A stretch of DNA of 64,000 nucleotides from an uncultured Eubacterium sp. (GTDB taxonomy: Bacteria > Bacillota > Clostridia > Lachnospirales > Lachnospiraceae), in contig URKY01000008.1 in the NCBI GenBank assembly GCA_900548465.1, positions 7,707-71,706 of the forward strand, read 5' to 3'. The position numbers and the translations under genes are program-made. Shown piece by piece: positions 27,124 through 36,847 of this stretch. The notes beneath the pieces are model-generated. The model saw only the letters and a program-made list of their open reading frames with translations. It searched no databases and had not been told where the DNA came from. Position 1 is the first letter of the stretch; each line of letters begins with the position of its first letter.

Positions 27124-29538
27124 ATGGCAACACCTTATAACCATAAGGAAATTGAAAAAAAGTGGCGTCACAATTGGGATGTAACCCCTATTAATAAAGA
27201 CACTACAAAACCAAAATATTATTGTCTTGATATGTTCCCTTATCCATCAGGATCAGGACTTCATGTAGGACATTGGAGAGGATATGTAATCAGTGATGTT
27301 TGGAGCAGATATAAAATGCTTCATGGTTATCATATTATTCATCCTATGGGATGGGATGCTTTCGGTCTTCCAGCAGAAAACTATGCTATTAAGATGAAGA
27401 CACATCCAGCTATTTCAACAGCAGCTAATATTGCAAACATTAAGAGACAGATTAATGAAATTGCTTCTCTTTATGACTGGGATATGGAAGTTAACACAAC
27501 AGATCCTAAATTCTATAAATGGACTCAGTGGATTTTCGTTCAGATGTTTAAGAAGGGACTTGCTTACGAGAAAGAAATGCCAATTAACTGGTGCCCATCA
27601 TGTAAAACAGGTCTTGCTAACGAAGAAGTTGTTAACGGATGCTGTGAAAGATGTGGAGCAGAAGTTACAAAGAAGAACCTTAAGCAGTGGATGTTAAAAA
27701 TTACAGCTTATGCTGACAGACTTCTTGCAGATTTAGACAAGCTTGACTGGCCTGAAAAGGTTAAAAAAATGCAGTCTGACTGGATTGGAAAATCATATGG
27801 TGCAGAAGTTGATTTTAAATTAGAAAATTCAGACGAAAAAATTACAGTATATACAACAAGACCTGATACACTTCATGGTGCAACATTTATGGTACTTGCT
27901 CCTGAACATGCCATGGCAAAATCTCTTGCAACAGATGAAACAAGAGCAGATGTTGAAGCATACATTCAGATGGCGGCTAATAAGTCATCTGTAGACAGAC
28001 TTCAGGGAAAAGAAAAAACAGGTGTATTTACAGGAAGTTATGCAATTAACCCATTAAATGGTGCAAAGGTTCCAATCTGGCTTTCAGATTACGTACTTGC
28101 TGATTATGGTACAGGTGCAATTATGTGTGTTCCTGCACATGATGACAGAGACTTTGCTTTTGCAACTAAGTTTAATATTCCAATTATTCAGGTTATTGCA
28201 AAAGACGGTAAAGAAATCGAAAACATGACAGAAGCTTACACAGAAGCATCAGGTACTATGATCAACTCAGGTGAGTGGAATGGTATGGAATCTTCTGTTC
28301 TTAAGAAGGAAGCTCCTCATATTATTGAAGAAAGAGGATTTGGTAGAGCAACAGTTAATTATAAGTTACGTGACTGGGTATTCTCAAGACAGAGATATTG
28401 GGGAGAACCTATTCCAATCGTACATTGTCCTGATTGTGGAGCGGTTCCTGTTCCTGAGGATCAGTTGCCATTATTATTACCTGATGTAGATTCATATGAA
28501 CCAACAGGTACAGGTGAATCACCACTTGCAGCAATTGATGAATGGGTTAACACAACATGTCCTTGCTGTGGAAAACCTGCTAAGCGTGAAACAAATACAA
28601 TGCCACAGTGGGCAGGATCATCATGGTACTTCTTAAGATATATTGATAATAAGAATGATAATGAACTTGTTTCAAAAGAAAAAGCTGATAAATATCTTCC
28701 GGTTGATATGTATATCGGTGGTGTTGAGCATGCAGTTCTGCACTTACTTTATTCAAGATTCTATACTAAGTTCTTACATGATATTGGAGTAGTTGATTTC
28801 GATGAACCATTTAAGAAATTATTTAACCAGGGTATGATTACAGGTAAGAATGGTATTAAGATGAGCAAATCAAAGGGTAACGTTGTATCACCTGATGATT
28901 TGGTAAGAGATTACGGATGTGACTCATTAAGACTTTATGAAATGTTCGTAGGACCACCTGAACTTGATTCAGAATGGGATGAAAGAGGAATCGACGGTGT
29001 ATACAGATTTATCACAAGATTCTGGAAGTTGGCAGTAGACAGTATTGAAGCTAATGTTGAACCAACTAAGGAAATGGTAAAACTTCGTCACCAGATGGTT
29101 CACACAATTACAAGACGTCTTGAAGACTTTAGTTTAAATACAGTAGTTTCAGGTTTCATGGAATTCAATAACAAGTTTATTGAATTGGCTAAGAAAGAAG
29201 GAGGAATTGATAAAGAAACAATTCAGACTTTCGTTACATTGTTAGCTCCATTTGCACCACATATCGGTGAAGAATTATGGGAAAAACTTGGAAATACAGG
29301 TAGCGTATTCGAAAACAACAAGTGGCCGGAAGCTGACGAAGAACTTATGAAGGATGATGAAATTCAGGTTCCTGTTCAGATTAACGGCAAGACAAAAGTT
29401 GTAATCAGTGTACCGGCTGACGTTTCAAAGGATGACGCCATTGCTCAGGGTAAAGAAGCATTAGGCGACAAGTTAGCAGGAAACATTGTTAAGGAAATTT
29501 ATGTTCCGGGAAGAATTATTAACTTGGTTGTTAAATAA
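27124..29538 (+). CDS. leuS: Leucyl-tRNA synthetase
   Basis: The protein has 804 residues, full length for the bacterial form. HIGH-type motif PYPSGSGLHVGH (about 40), zinc-like CxxC clusters (CPSCKTG, CCERCG), an editing insert (about 220-420, TTRPDTLHGATFM) and KMSKSKGNV (about 580) are all seen. The start is behind AGGAGG. No T-box precedes it; the gap to the upstream gene is 32 bp. A hairpin follows. Confidence 0.98.
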   Translation: MATPYNHKEIEKKWRHNWDVTPINKDTTKPKYYCLDMFPYPSGSGLHVGHWRGYVISDVWSRYKMLHGYHIIHPMGWDAFGLPAENYAIKMKTHPAISTAANIANIKRQINEIASLYDWDMEVNTTDPKFYKWTQWIFVQMFKKGLAYEKEMPINWCPSCKTGLANEEVVNGCCERCGAEVTKKNLKQWMLKITAYADRLLADLDKLDWPEKVKKMQSDWIGKSYGAEVDFKLENSDEKITVYTTRPDTLHGATFMVLAPEHAMAKSLATDETRADVEAYIQMAANKSSVDRLQGKEKTGVFTGSYAINPLNGAKVPIWLSDYVLADYGTGAIMCVPAHDDRDFAFATKFNIPIIQVIAKDGKEIENMTEAYTEASGTMINSGEWNGMESSVLKKEAPHIIEERGFGRATVNYKLRDWVFSRQRYWGEPIPIVHCPDCGAVPVPEDQLPLLLPDVDSYEPTGTGESPLAAIDEWVNTTCPCCGKPAKRETNTMPQWAGSSWYFLRYIDNKNDNELVSKEKADKYLPVDMYIGGVEHAVLHLLYSRFYTKFLHDIGVVDFDEPFKKLFNQGMITGKNGIKMSKSKGNVVSPDDLVRDYGCDSLRLYEMFVGPPELDSEWDERGIDGVYRFITRFWKLAVDSIEANVEPTKEMVKLRHQMVHTITRRLEDFSLNTVVSGFMEFNNKFIELAKKEGGIDKETIQTFVTLLAPFAPHIGEELWEKLGNTGSVFENNKWPEADEELMKDDEIQVPVQINGKTKVVISVPADVSKDDAIAQGKEALGDKLAGNIVKEIYVPGRIINLVVK

Positions 29539-29579
29539 TAAAGGAATTGTTTGAAAAGTTTATAACGTATGATATTATA

Positions 29580-29603
29580 GAACTATCACTGTGGTGATAG
29601 TTC
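29580..29603 (+). terminator. Hairpin terminator after leuS
   Basis: GAACTATCAC (29580-29589) pairs perfectly with GTGATAGTTC (29594-29603) around TGTG. The following TATTTGCTTT is only moderately T-rich. A close copy of this hairpin stands at 30263-30290. Confidence 0.65.
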
Positions 29604-29628
29604 TATTTGCTTTATGAGAGAGGGTATG

Positions 29629-30403
29629 ATGAAAAAGAATTTATATATTATTTTTGTCTTACTAAGTATAGTTTGTATAGGAACGATGTGGAATAATGGT
29701 TGCTTTGGAAAGGAAACGGTGAAGCAAAAAAATAGTACAGACGTAATAGTGGACAACTTTAGTGGAAATATGCTAAATGAAAAAGGCATAATACTAAAAT
29801 GGTACGAAGTACAAAAATCAAAAGGATATGTTATTTACAGAAATAGCAGGAAAATAGCTACAATCAAAAGCAAAGGTAAAAAAGGGATTAAAAAAGAAAA
29901 AAGTATTTAACAGCAAGATAGTTTGGAGCAGTTCAGATGAAAGACTTGCAACAGTAGACCAAAATGGTGTGGTTAAAGCCAACAATAACAGAAAAACAGG
30001 AACAGTCTATATTACAGCCAGAGCAATAAATGGTGTAAAGAAGGTTATAAAAGTAGATGTGATAAATTATTATAATCCGCTTAAATTCGAAAATTATAGA
30101 GTTGTTCCGGAAGAATTGGCACCATTATTTGGAAAATATAAGAATGAATTGTGTGAAATAGCTACATATTTTGCTTTTGATAATAAAATCAGTAGTGTAA
30201 AAATTGATTTGAAAAATTATGGTTTTATACAGAAGAAAAAATCTTTAAATAATACTCAAAAACAGAACTATCGCTTTGGTGATAGTTCTGTTTTTGACTC
30301 GTTTTTGATAAAAATATTACCTGCTCTTTTTACCAACCATTTCTACAATTTTTTTGACCATATCAATTCTTTTAACTTCTTCCGGGGACATATCTTCCTT
30401 TAA
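29629..30403 (+). pseudogene. Frameshifted secreted Ig-like/FnIII-like protein
   Basis: ATG 29629, behind GAGAGGG, opens a signal peptide (LYIIFVLLSIVCIGTMW) and a module with ILKWYEVQKSKGYVIYRN. This frame stops at 29910. From about 29880 the +1 frame continues the protein: KIVWSSSDERLATVDQNGVVKA (BIG2-like) up to VDVINYYNPLKFENYRV. The switch lies in A-rich DNA around 29870-29905. The second frame runs through the bidirectional hairpin at 30263 and into the opposite-strand gene, so the natural 3' end is also lost. A sequencing error or slippage could explain the frameshift alone, but not the missing end. Confidence 0.65.
30263..30295. terminator. Bidirectional terminator between converging genes
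   Basis: CAGAACTATC pairs with GATAGTTCTG around a short loop. TTTTT follows on the plus strand and AAAAA precedes (30258-30262), giving a T-run on the minus strand too. Confidence 0.8.
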
Positions 30404-30604
30404 AACATTAAGTATAAGATTAGTTTCGGCGTTGGTAAAATTAATGCCGTTTTTTCCGGCTATATTAGACTGCTGTATAAAGTATGTAAGCATCTGTTTG
30501 GGCTCCATACCCTTGGCACCTTCAATGATTTTGGTAAGCATCTCAAGCTTTTCATTTGAAATGCCATTTAAAACAGGATCATCCATCCATTTGTTGTTGC
30601 TCAT
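30317..30604 (-). CDS. Small unrecognised protein, 95 aa
   Basis: The start at 30604 is chosen because GGAGG is 8 nt upstream; a longer in-frame start lacks one. It encodes MSNNKWMDDPVLNGIS and a helical C-terminal part with NLILNVLKEDMSPEEVKRIDMVKKIV. No membrane segment or known motif is seen. It overlaps the 3' end of the 149-aa gene by 26 nt, so the two are probably co-translated. The family was not recognised. Confidence 0.75.
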   Translation of the reverse strand: MSNNKWMDDPVLNGISNEKLEMLTKIIEGAKGMEPKQMLTYFIQQSNIAGKNGINFTNAETNLILNVLKEDMSPEEVKRIDMVKKIVEMVGKKSR

Positions 30605-31028
30605 TATCTGCCTCCTCATTATAATTGTTTTCATTTGATGAAAAATCAAAGTTTGCATTACCAAAGTCTGAATTCATAAATGCAGAGTTCATAAAATCGT
30701 TCATGGAATTCTCATCCATACTCATCATTTTGAACATTTCCATCATATCCATCATGTTGCTGATGTTTTCCTGCTCTTCATCTCCCAGAACATCTTTGAT
30801 ATCTTCAAGAATACAACTGATATCACCATGCTTGTCAGCATTCATGGCTGCAATGGTTACATTATTGTTAATTTTGGCTGCATTTTGCAGTTCCTTTAGT
30901 TTTATAAGCATTCCAATCATGGTTCCCATATTATTGTCAATGTAAGGGATTACAGCTTTTATCAACTGCATGGTTTTGTTAGTGACCATTGAGTCAAATT
31001 TTGTCTGCTTAAATTGTTGATTATCCAT
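30579..31028 (-). CDS. Met/Asn-rich small protein, 149 aa
   Basis: The start at 31028 (MDNQQFKQTKFD) has GGGGGA upstream; ATG 31046 is an alternative. The protein begins with a helical region (NKTMQLIKAVIPYIDNNMGTMIGMLIKLKEL) and ends in a Met-, Asp- and Asn-rich low-complexity tail (MMDMMEMFKMMSMDEN and beyond). It overlaps the 95-aa gene by 26 nt. No function is assigned; the simple composition and its Gly/Cys-rich neighbour would fit a spore-coat-type role, which is inference only. Confidence 0.7.
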   Translation of the reverse strand: MDNQQFKQTKFDSMVTNKTMQLIKAVIPYIDNNMGTMIGMLIKLKELQNAAKINNNVTIAAMNADKHGDISCILEDIKDVLGDEEQENISNMMDMMEMFKMMSMDENSMNDFMNSAFMNSDFGNANFDFSSNENNYNEEADNEQQQMDG

Positions 31029-31211
31029 TTGACTGTAATCCCCCATCAACATAATGCAATTCTTTGATAATTTAAGTCTATGCAAAAAGCTGGACTTAAA
31101 TGCTAATACAAACAAGTAATATTAAAAAATTGTAATTACCTGAATTGTCTTCATTCAATGCCGTTGTTAACAAACATTGGAAATCATATTCGTAAAAATC
31201 AGTGTTATCAA

Positions 31212-31454
31212 CTAACAGCCGCAACCGCAACCATTTCCGTTGTTTCCAAAGAATCCGTTTCCGTTGCCGCATCCACAGCAGCTAAAAAGAATAAATAACC
31301 AAATTATTGTTGAACAGCAGTCACCGCCACCAAAGAATCCGTTTCCGTTGCCACATCCGCCACAGAATAAAAGAATAAGAATAAGGAATAAACAGTTGTT
31401 ATTGTTTCCTCCTTCACAACCACATCCGCAGTTTGTTGCTGCTAAATCACTCAT
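31212..31454 (-). CDS. Gly/Cys-rich small protein (chorion-class high-cysteine-like)
   Basis: The protein has 80 residues from ATG 31454 behind TTTAGGAGA; the open frame extends further upstream without a ribosome site. After MSDLAATNCGCGC come two hydrophobic stretches (LFLILILLF and IIWLFILFS), each flanked by Cys/Gly/Asn clusters, ending NGNGCGCGC. Proteins of this shape in Lachnospiraceae are often called chorion class high-cysteine HCB protein 13. A spore-coat or envelope role is plausible but unproven. Confidence 0.8.
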   Translation of the reverse strand: MSDLAATNCGCGCEGGNNNNCLFLILILLFCGGCGNGNGFFGGGDCCSTIIWLFILFSCCGCGNGNGFFGNNGNGCGCGC

Positions 31455-31585
31455 GTTATTATCTCCTAAATTATTGTTTACACTAAATAATATGATAAAG
31501 GGCATGTCTTGTTTACAAATAATTTTAAACTGAAATTTATTCAGGCATATATTACAGTATAGATAAATTAAAAGGCAGCACAAAA

Positions 31586-32515
31586 ATGAGAAAAGTAAGA
31601 AGAGATTTAAATATAGATTGGATTCATAACAAAGGCATAAGGGGAAAAAATATAGGGGTGGCCGTATTGGATAGCGGAATAAGTGGTCATCCTGATTTTG
31701 AAAACAGAATAAAAGCATTTAAGGATTTTGTTGGCAGGGAAAACAAAATGTATGATGATGAAGGTCATGGAACGCACGTTACCGGCATTATTGCAGGAAG
31801 CGGAAACATATCTAAGGGAATAATGAAGGGAATTGCGCCGGAAGCAGATATTATTTCAATTAGAGTTTTGGACAAAAAAGGAATAGGAAAAGAAGAGAAT
31901 GTAATTAACGGTATAAAATGGATAATTGATAATGGAAAAAGGTATGGAATCAGAGTTGTAAATATTTCATTTGGAACTTTGAAAAAAAATGAGTCCGATA
32001 ATAATAAATTAACAGAAATGGTAGAACTGTTATGGGACTTAGGATATGTGGTGGTTGCAGCGGCCGGCAACAGTGGACCGGGCCCCAGTTCCATATCCAC
32101 ACCGGGGGACAGCAAAAAAATAATTACAGTGGGGGCGGATAATGACAATGTAAGAATGATGGTTAATGGAAAAATGGTTTATAATTATTCAGGTAGGGGA
32201 CCAACTAAGCAATGTATACAGAAACCGGATATAGTTGCTCCGGCAAATGGAATATACAGCTGCTGTAACCTGTGGAGAAAAAATTATTTTTATGTTCAAA
32301 AAAGTGGAACATCAATGTCTACGCCTATAGTTTCGGGAATTATCTGTTTAATGTTATCGGTTAATCCTAAACTTACAAATGTTCAATGTAAAAAAATAAT
32401 AAAGAAGACTGCAAATGATTTAAATATGGACAAAAACAGGCAGGGCTGGGGGAAAGTGTCGGCACAAAAAGCCATTGAGAAAGCAAATGCATCTTTACTT
32501 TGGAACACATTTTAG
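31586..32515 (+). CDS. Subtilisin-like serine protease (S8), no signal peptide
   Basis: The protein has 309 residues with a complete catalytic set: Asp in VAVLDSGI (about 29), His in GHGTHVTGI (about 62), the oxyanion Asn in AAAGNSGP and Ser in SGTSMSTP (about 250). There is no signal peptide and almost no propeptide, as in intracellular subtilisins. The start has AAAAGGCAG upstream. It is divergent from the Gly/Cys-rich gene. It is followed 45 bp later by isocitrate dehydrogenase. Confidence 0.9.
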   Translation: MRKVRRDLNIDWIHNKGIRGKNIGVAVLDSGISGHPDFENRIKAFKDFVGRENKMYDDEGHGTHVTGIIAGSGNISKGIMKGIAPEADIISIRVLDKKGIGKEENVINGIKWIIDNGKRYGIRVVNISFGTLKKNESDNNKLTEMVELLWDLGYVVVAAAGNSGPGPSSISTPGDSKKIITVGADNDNVRMMVNGKMVYNYSGRGPTKQCIQKPDIVAPANGIYSCCNLWRKNYFYVQKSGTSMSTPIVSGIICLMLSVNPKLTNVQCKKIIKKTANDLNMDKNRQGWGKVSAQKAIEKANASLLWNTF

Positions 32516-32560
32516 ATATAATCTACAAGGATACTACGACGAAGGTTAGGAGGGAACAAA

Positions 32561-33769
32561 ATGGAAAAGATTAAAATGACAACTCCATTGGTAGAAATGG
32601 ATGGAGACGAGATGACAAGAATTCTTTGGAAAATGATTAAAGATGAATTGTTATTACCATTTGTAGATTTAAAGACTGAATATTATGATTTAGGATTAGA
32701 TTACAGAAATGAAACAAATGATCAGGTAACTATTGACTCAGCTGAAGCTACAAAGAAATATGGTGTAGCAGTAAAATGTGCTACAATCACACCAAATGCT
32801 GCAAGAATGCCTGAATATAACTTAAAAGAAATGTGGAAGAGTCCAAACGGAACTATCAGAGCAATGTTAGACGGAACTGTATTTAGAGCTCCAATCATTG
32901 TAAAAGGCATAGAACCATACGTTAAAAACTGGACAAAGCCAATTACAATTGCAAGACACGCATACGGTGATGTTTATAAGGGAGTTGAAATGAAGATTCC
33001 TGCAGCCGGAAAAGCAGAACTTGTATATACAAATGAAGCAGGTGAAGAAACAAGAGAATTAATCCATGACTTTAAGGGAGCCGGAATTATTCAGGGAATG
33101 CATAACTTAAATGACTCAATCGAAAGTTTTGCAAGAAGCTGTTTTAATTTTGCACTTGATACAAAACAGGATTTATGGTTTGCAACAAAAGATACTATTT
33201 CTAAGAAATATGATCATACATTTAAGGATATCTTCAATGATATTTTTGAAGCTGAATACAAAGAAAAATTTGATGAGGCAGGAATTGAATATTTCTACAC
33301 ACTTATTGATGATGCAGTTGCCCGTGTTATGAGATCAGAAGGCGGATACATCTGGGCATGTAAAAACTATGATGGTGACGTTATGTCTGATATGGTTGCT
33401 ACAGCTTTTGGTTCATTATCAATGATGACATCTGTTCTTGCATCACCACATGGATATTATGAATATGAAGCAGCTCATGGAACAGTTCAGAGACATTATT
33501 ATAAGTATTTAAAGGGAGAAGAAACATCAACAAACCCAATTGCAACAATTTTTGCATGGACAGGTGCTCTTAGAAAGAGAGGAGAACTTGATAATCTTCC
33601 TGAGCTTATGGCATTTGCTGATAAGTTGGAAAAGGCTTGTATTGACACAATTGAAAATGGAGAAATGACAGGAGATTTATATCTGATTTCAACATTAGAA
33701 AACAAGAAGAAATTAAATACAGAAGAGTTTATTTTGGCAATTAGAAAGACTTTAGAAGGTCTTATGTAA
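32561..33769 (+). CDS. icd: NADP-dependent isocitrate dehydrogenase
   Basis: The protein has 402 residues and belongs to the eukaryote-like dimeric class: [36 protein letters not shown] and [16 protein letters not shown] at the N-terminus, later [16 protein letters not shown] and [16 protein letters not shown]. It makes 2-oxoglutarate and NADPH. The start has AGGAGGG. No aconitase or citrate synthase lies nearby. A secreted-protein gene begins 16 bp downstream. Confidence 0.95.
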   Translation: MEKIKMTTPLVEMDGDEMTRILWKMIKDELLLPFVDLKTEYYDLGLDYRNETNDQVTIDSAEATKKYGVAVKCATITPNAARMPEYNLKEMWKSPNGTIRAMLDGTVFRAPIIVKGIEPYVKNWTKPITIARHAYGDVYKGVEMKIPAAGKAELVYTNEAGEETRELIHDFKGAGIIQGMHNLNDSIESFARSCFNFALDTKQDLWFATKDTISKKYDHTFKDIFNDIFEAEYKEKFDEAGIEYFYTLIDDAVARVMRSEGGYIWACKNYDGDVMSDMVATAFGSLSMMTSVLASPHGYYEYEAAHGTVQRHYYKYLKGEETSTNPIATIFAWTGALRKRGELDNLPELMAFADKLEKACIDTIENGEMTGDLYLISTLENKKKLNTEEFILAIRKTLEGLM

Positions 33770-33785
33770 GAGAAGAGGAGTAAAT

Positions 33786-34952
33786 ATGAAAAAAATAAGT
33801 AAAATATTGATTGCAGTTTCTTTATTAGCAGTTATGACATTTGGAATGACTGTAATGACAATGGCAGAGGAGAAAACTATTACACCAAGTGTTTCTGTAA
33901 ATGGAAACGAAACTTCAACAACAGAGACATATACATATTCAAATGCTGCTACTTACAAATTAGAGAATTTAAAGGGATATTATGGTATTGTTATACCTGT
34001 TAATGTATCACAGGCAGGAACTTTAGAGTTCAAGTATGATGTGGTGAAATTAGACAAGAGTTGTGACATTGATTTATATACAGACAGCAAGTGTACAAAC
34101 AGAGTTTCTAGTTCTTCTAATTATATTACATCAGGAAAGTCTCAGGAAACAAAATATATTCCATTAAGCAATGGTGGAACATATTACTTAAGATTAAGAA
34201 GTTATGGAACTACAGTTGATACAGCAGATGTTACAAATACATTTAAAATATCTGCAAAATTATACTCAAAGGCTGATAGGGAAATTAAGTCAGGACAGAC
34301 AATTACATACTACAGAAACAGTGGAGATGACAATTTCTATTTTAAATATAAGGCTAATGCTACAGGTGCAGTTAAACTTGAATTTACATATAGTCTTGGA
34401 AGCTATGTAACTATTACAGACGCTAAAAAGAAAGAAATTTCAGAGAAGGAGTATGTAAGTTCAACTCTTAGTGGAAATTCCATTATATTAGCAGTAAAGA
34501 AGAATGCTACATATTACTTCAAGATTAATTCTATCGGGGTAACCGGAAGTACTTCAGCAGGAATTGGAAATTTACAGACAATAAAAGCGACTCAGATAAA
34601 AATAAAGGCAAAGGGTGGCGCTAAAAAATCAAAGGCTGCAAATATAAAATATAACAAGACTGTTAAGGGAGTAATCGTACCGGGTGACAAAAAAGCTAAA
34701 TGGTATAAAATATCATTAAAGAAAGGCAAAAAGCCGGCATTTGTAATAAACGGAAATATAACAGGTTCTCTTAACATATCTGTTTATACAAAAAAAGGAA
34801 AGAAAATTTCCTCAAACATTTTTAGCGCAAGAAAGGGTAAATATAACACTTACGGAACATGGAAGAAAGGAACATATTATATTAAGGTTGTTCGTGCAAA
34901 TTCATTAAGTAGTGGAACTTTCTCAATAAAAAATGTTCAGGCTAAACAGTAA
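33786..34952 (+). CDS. Secreted protein with PPC-like beta domains, 388 aa
   Basis: A signal peptide covers about residues 1-28 (ILIAVSLLAVMTFGMTVMTMA). The mature part reads as three similar beta domains: about 35-165 (YYGIVIPVNVSQAGTLEFKY, GGTYYLRLRSYG), 170-265 (NFYFKYKANATGAVKLEFTY, NATYYFKINSIG) and 280-388 (KWYKISLKKGKKPAFVI, KKGTYYIKVVRANS). This is the pattern of bacterial pre-peptidase C-terminal (PPC) domains. There is no anchor motif. Substrate or role is unknown. It may share the icd transcript. Confidence 0.75.
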   Translation: MKKISKILIAVSLLAVMTFGMTVMTMAEEKTITPSVSVNGNETSTTETYTYSNAATYKLENLKGYYGIVIPVNVSQAGTLEFKYDVVKLDKSCDIDLYTDSKCTNRVSSSSNYITSGKSQETKYIPLSNGGTYYLRLRSYGTTVDTADVTNTFKISAKLYSKADREIKSGQTITYYRNSGDDNFYFKYKANATGAVKLEFTYSLGSYVTITDAKKKEISEKEYVSSTLSGNSIILAVKKNATYYFKINSIGVTGSTSAGIGNLQTIKATQIKIKAKGGAKKSKAANIKYNKTVKGVIVPGDKKAKWYKISLKKGKKPAFVINGNITGSLNISVYTKKGKKISSNIFSARKGKYNTYGTWKKGTYYIKVVRANSLSSGTFSIKNVQAKQ

Positions 34953-34973
34953 AGATATTATATGAATATAAAT

Positions 34974-35003
34974 GGACCTCTGGTAATTCTGGAGGTCTAT
35001 TAT
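34974..35003 (+). terminator. Weak terminator after the PPC-like gene
   Basis: GACCTC (34975-34980) pairs with GAGGTC (34992-34997) and is followed by TATTATTAT, a moderate T-run. Confidence 0.5.
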
Positions 35004-35038
35004 TATGAAATTGACTTGTAAAAGGTGTGGTGATAGCA

Positions 35039-36772
35039 ATGAAAGAAAACTTAAAGAAAATGATATCATATTATAAACCATATAAGAGGGTATTTTTTAT
35101 TGATATGTTTTTTGCAATTATGGCTTCAGCAATAGCGTTAGTTATACCTTTGGTGGTACGTTATGTGGCATCAAATGTAGGAAAGATGGACGCAAAAGAT
35201 GCCGTTAAACAGTTAATTATAATAGCGATTGTAGTTGGGGCATTAATATTACTTCAATGTTACTGCAATTATTATATTGCAAATTACGGTCATGTTATGG
35301 GAGCAAATATTGAATATGACATGAGGGCAGAAATATTTGCACATTTTCAGAAGATGCCCTTTTCATTTTATGATGATCAAAAAGTAGGACAATTAATGTC
35401 AAGAATTACATCAGACCTATTTGATATAACAGAACTTCTTCATCACGGTCCTGAAAATTTGACAATATCTTTTATTAAGATTCTGGGAGCGCTGGCAATA
35501 TTAATAAGTATCAATGCAAAATTGGCACTTGCAGCTTTTGTACTGGTTCCTTTCATGCTTGTGTATGCTTATTTCTTTAATAAAAAAATGAAGCAGACCT
35601 TCAGAATGAACAGAATAAAAATTGCAGCAATAAATGAGCAGATTGAGGATAATTTATCGGGAATACGTGTAGTTAAGTCTTTTGCCAATGAAGAACTTGA
35701 AAATAAAAAATTTAAAGTAGGAAACGATGGATTCTTACAGGCAAAGAAAAATAATTACAAATATATGGGTGGCTATAATTCAGGGCTCACGGCATTTACA
35801 ACAACCATTAACTTACTTGTTATTATTGTGGGTGGTATAATGATTATAAAAAATATGGTAGGAGTAACGGATTTGCTTACATTTCTGTTATATATAAACA
35901 TATTTACGGACCCTGTTAAAACATTAATTGATTTTACTGAACAGTTCCAGAACGGCTACTCCGGATATGAAAGATTCAGACAGATTCTTACCCTTGAACC
36001 TGAAATACAGGACAAGGAAGATGCAGTGGACATGAATAATGTTAAGGGAAGAATAACTTTTGAAGATGTGTCATTTAGATATAATGATAATGAGCATCGT
36101 GTTCTTAAGCATATTAATCTTGATGTAAAAGCAGGATCTTATATTGCTTTGGTGGGTTCATCTGGGGCCGGAAAAACAACTCTTTGTAACCTAATTCCAA
36201 GATTTTATGAAGTATCTGATGGAAAAATAATGATTGACGGAAAAGATATCCGAGATGTTAAACTCAAATCATTAAGGGATAATATTGGAATGGTACAGCA
36301 GGATGTTTATCTTTTTGCAGGAACTATATTTGAAAATATCAGATATGGAAGACCTGATGCAACAAGAGAAGAAGTTATTGAGGCTGCAAAAGAAGCTAAT
36401 GCATATGATTTTATTATGTCACTTCCTAATGGTTTTGATACTGATATAGGACAGCGTGGTATTAAATTATCCGGTGGGCAGAAACAAAGACTTTCCATTG
36501 CAAGGGTATTTCTGAAAAATCCTCCAATTTTAATTTTTGATGAGGCAACATCAGCACTTGATAATGAAAGTGAGAAAATTGTTCAACAGTCAATGGAAAA
36601 GCTTGCTAAAAACAGGACAACTCTTGTAATAGCTCACAGACTTTCAACTATCCGAAATGCAGAAAAAATTCTTGTTTTAACGGAAAATGGAATAGAAGAA
36701 GAAGGAACCCACAGGGAACTTATTGAAAAACATGGAATATATTATGAATTGTATAAAATGACAGAAATATAA
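35039..36772 (+). CDS. ABC exporter, fused permease and ATPase half-transporter
   Basis: The protein has 577 residues from ATG 35039; in-frame GTG codons at 35027 and 35030 are alternatives. Six membrane helices lie in about residues 15-310, followed by the nucleotide-binding domain with Walker A GSSGAGKTT, signature LSGGQKQR, Walker B ILIFDEATSALD and the AHRLSTI switch. It exports lipids, peptides or drugs; the substrate cannot be told. No partner half-transporter is adjacent, so a homodimer is likely. Confidence 0.93.
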   Translation: MKENLKKMISYYKPYKRVFFIDMFFAIMASAIALVIPLVVRYVASNVGKMDAKDAVKQLIIIAIVVGALILLQCYCNYYIANYGHVMGANIEYDMRAEIFAHFQKMPFSFYDDQKVGQLMSRITSDLFDITELLHHGPENLTISFIKILGALAILISINAKLALAAFVLVPFMLVYAYFFNKKMKQTFRMNRIKIAAINEQIEDNLSGIRVVKSFANEELENKKFKVGNDGFLQAKKNNYKYMGGYNSGLTAFTTTINLLVIIVGGIMIIKNMVGVTDLLTFLLYINIFTDPVKTLIDFTEQFQNGYSGYERFRQILTLEPEIQDKEDAVDMNNVKGRITFEDVSFRYNDNEHRVLKHINLDVKAGSYIALVGSSGAGKTTLCNLIPRFYEVSDGKIMIDGKDIRDVKLKSLRDNIGMVQQDVYLFAGTIFENIRYGRPDATREEVIEAAKEANAYDFIMSLPNGFDTDIGQRGIKLSGGQKQRLSIARVFLKNPPILIFDEATSALDNESEKIVQQSMEKLAKNRTTLVIAHRLSTIRNAEKILVLTENGIEEEGTHRELIEKHGIYYELYKMTEI

Positions 36773-36778
36773 TATACC

Positions 36779-36823
36779 AAGAAACAGAGCATCATTGGAA
36801 AATTCAATGGTGCTCTGTTTCTT
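36779..36823. terminator. Strong bidirectional hairpin between converging genes
   Basis: A stem of about 19 bp pairs AAGAAACAGAGCATCATTG with CAATGGTGCTCTGTTTCTT around GAAAATT. It separates the ABC exporter from carbamate kinase. Confidence 0.8.
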
Positions 36824-36847
36824 AAAGATTTTTATATATTTAAAATA

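Noticed and set aside
31240-31533. Plus-strand Pro-rich 97-codon frame
   Set aside because: It is the complement of the Gly/Cys-rich gene, which has a proper ribosome site and family-like sequence.
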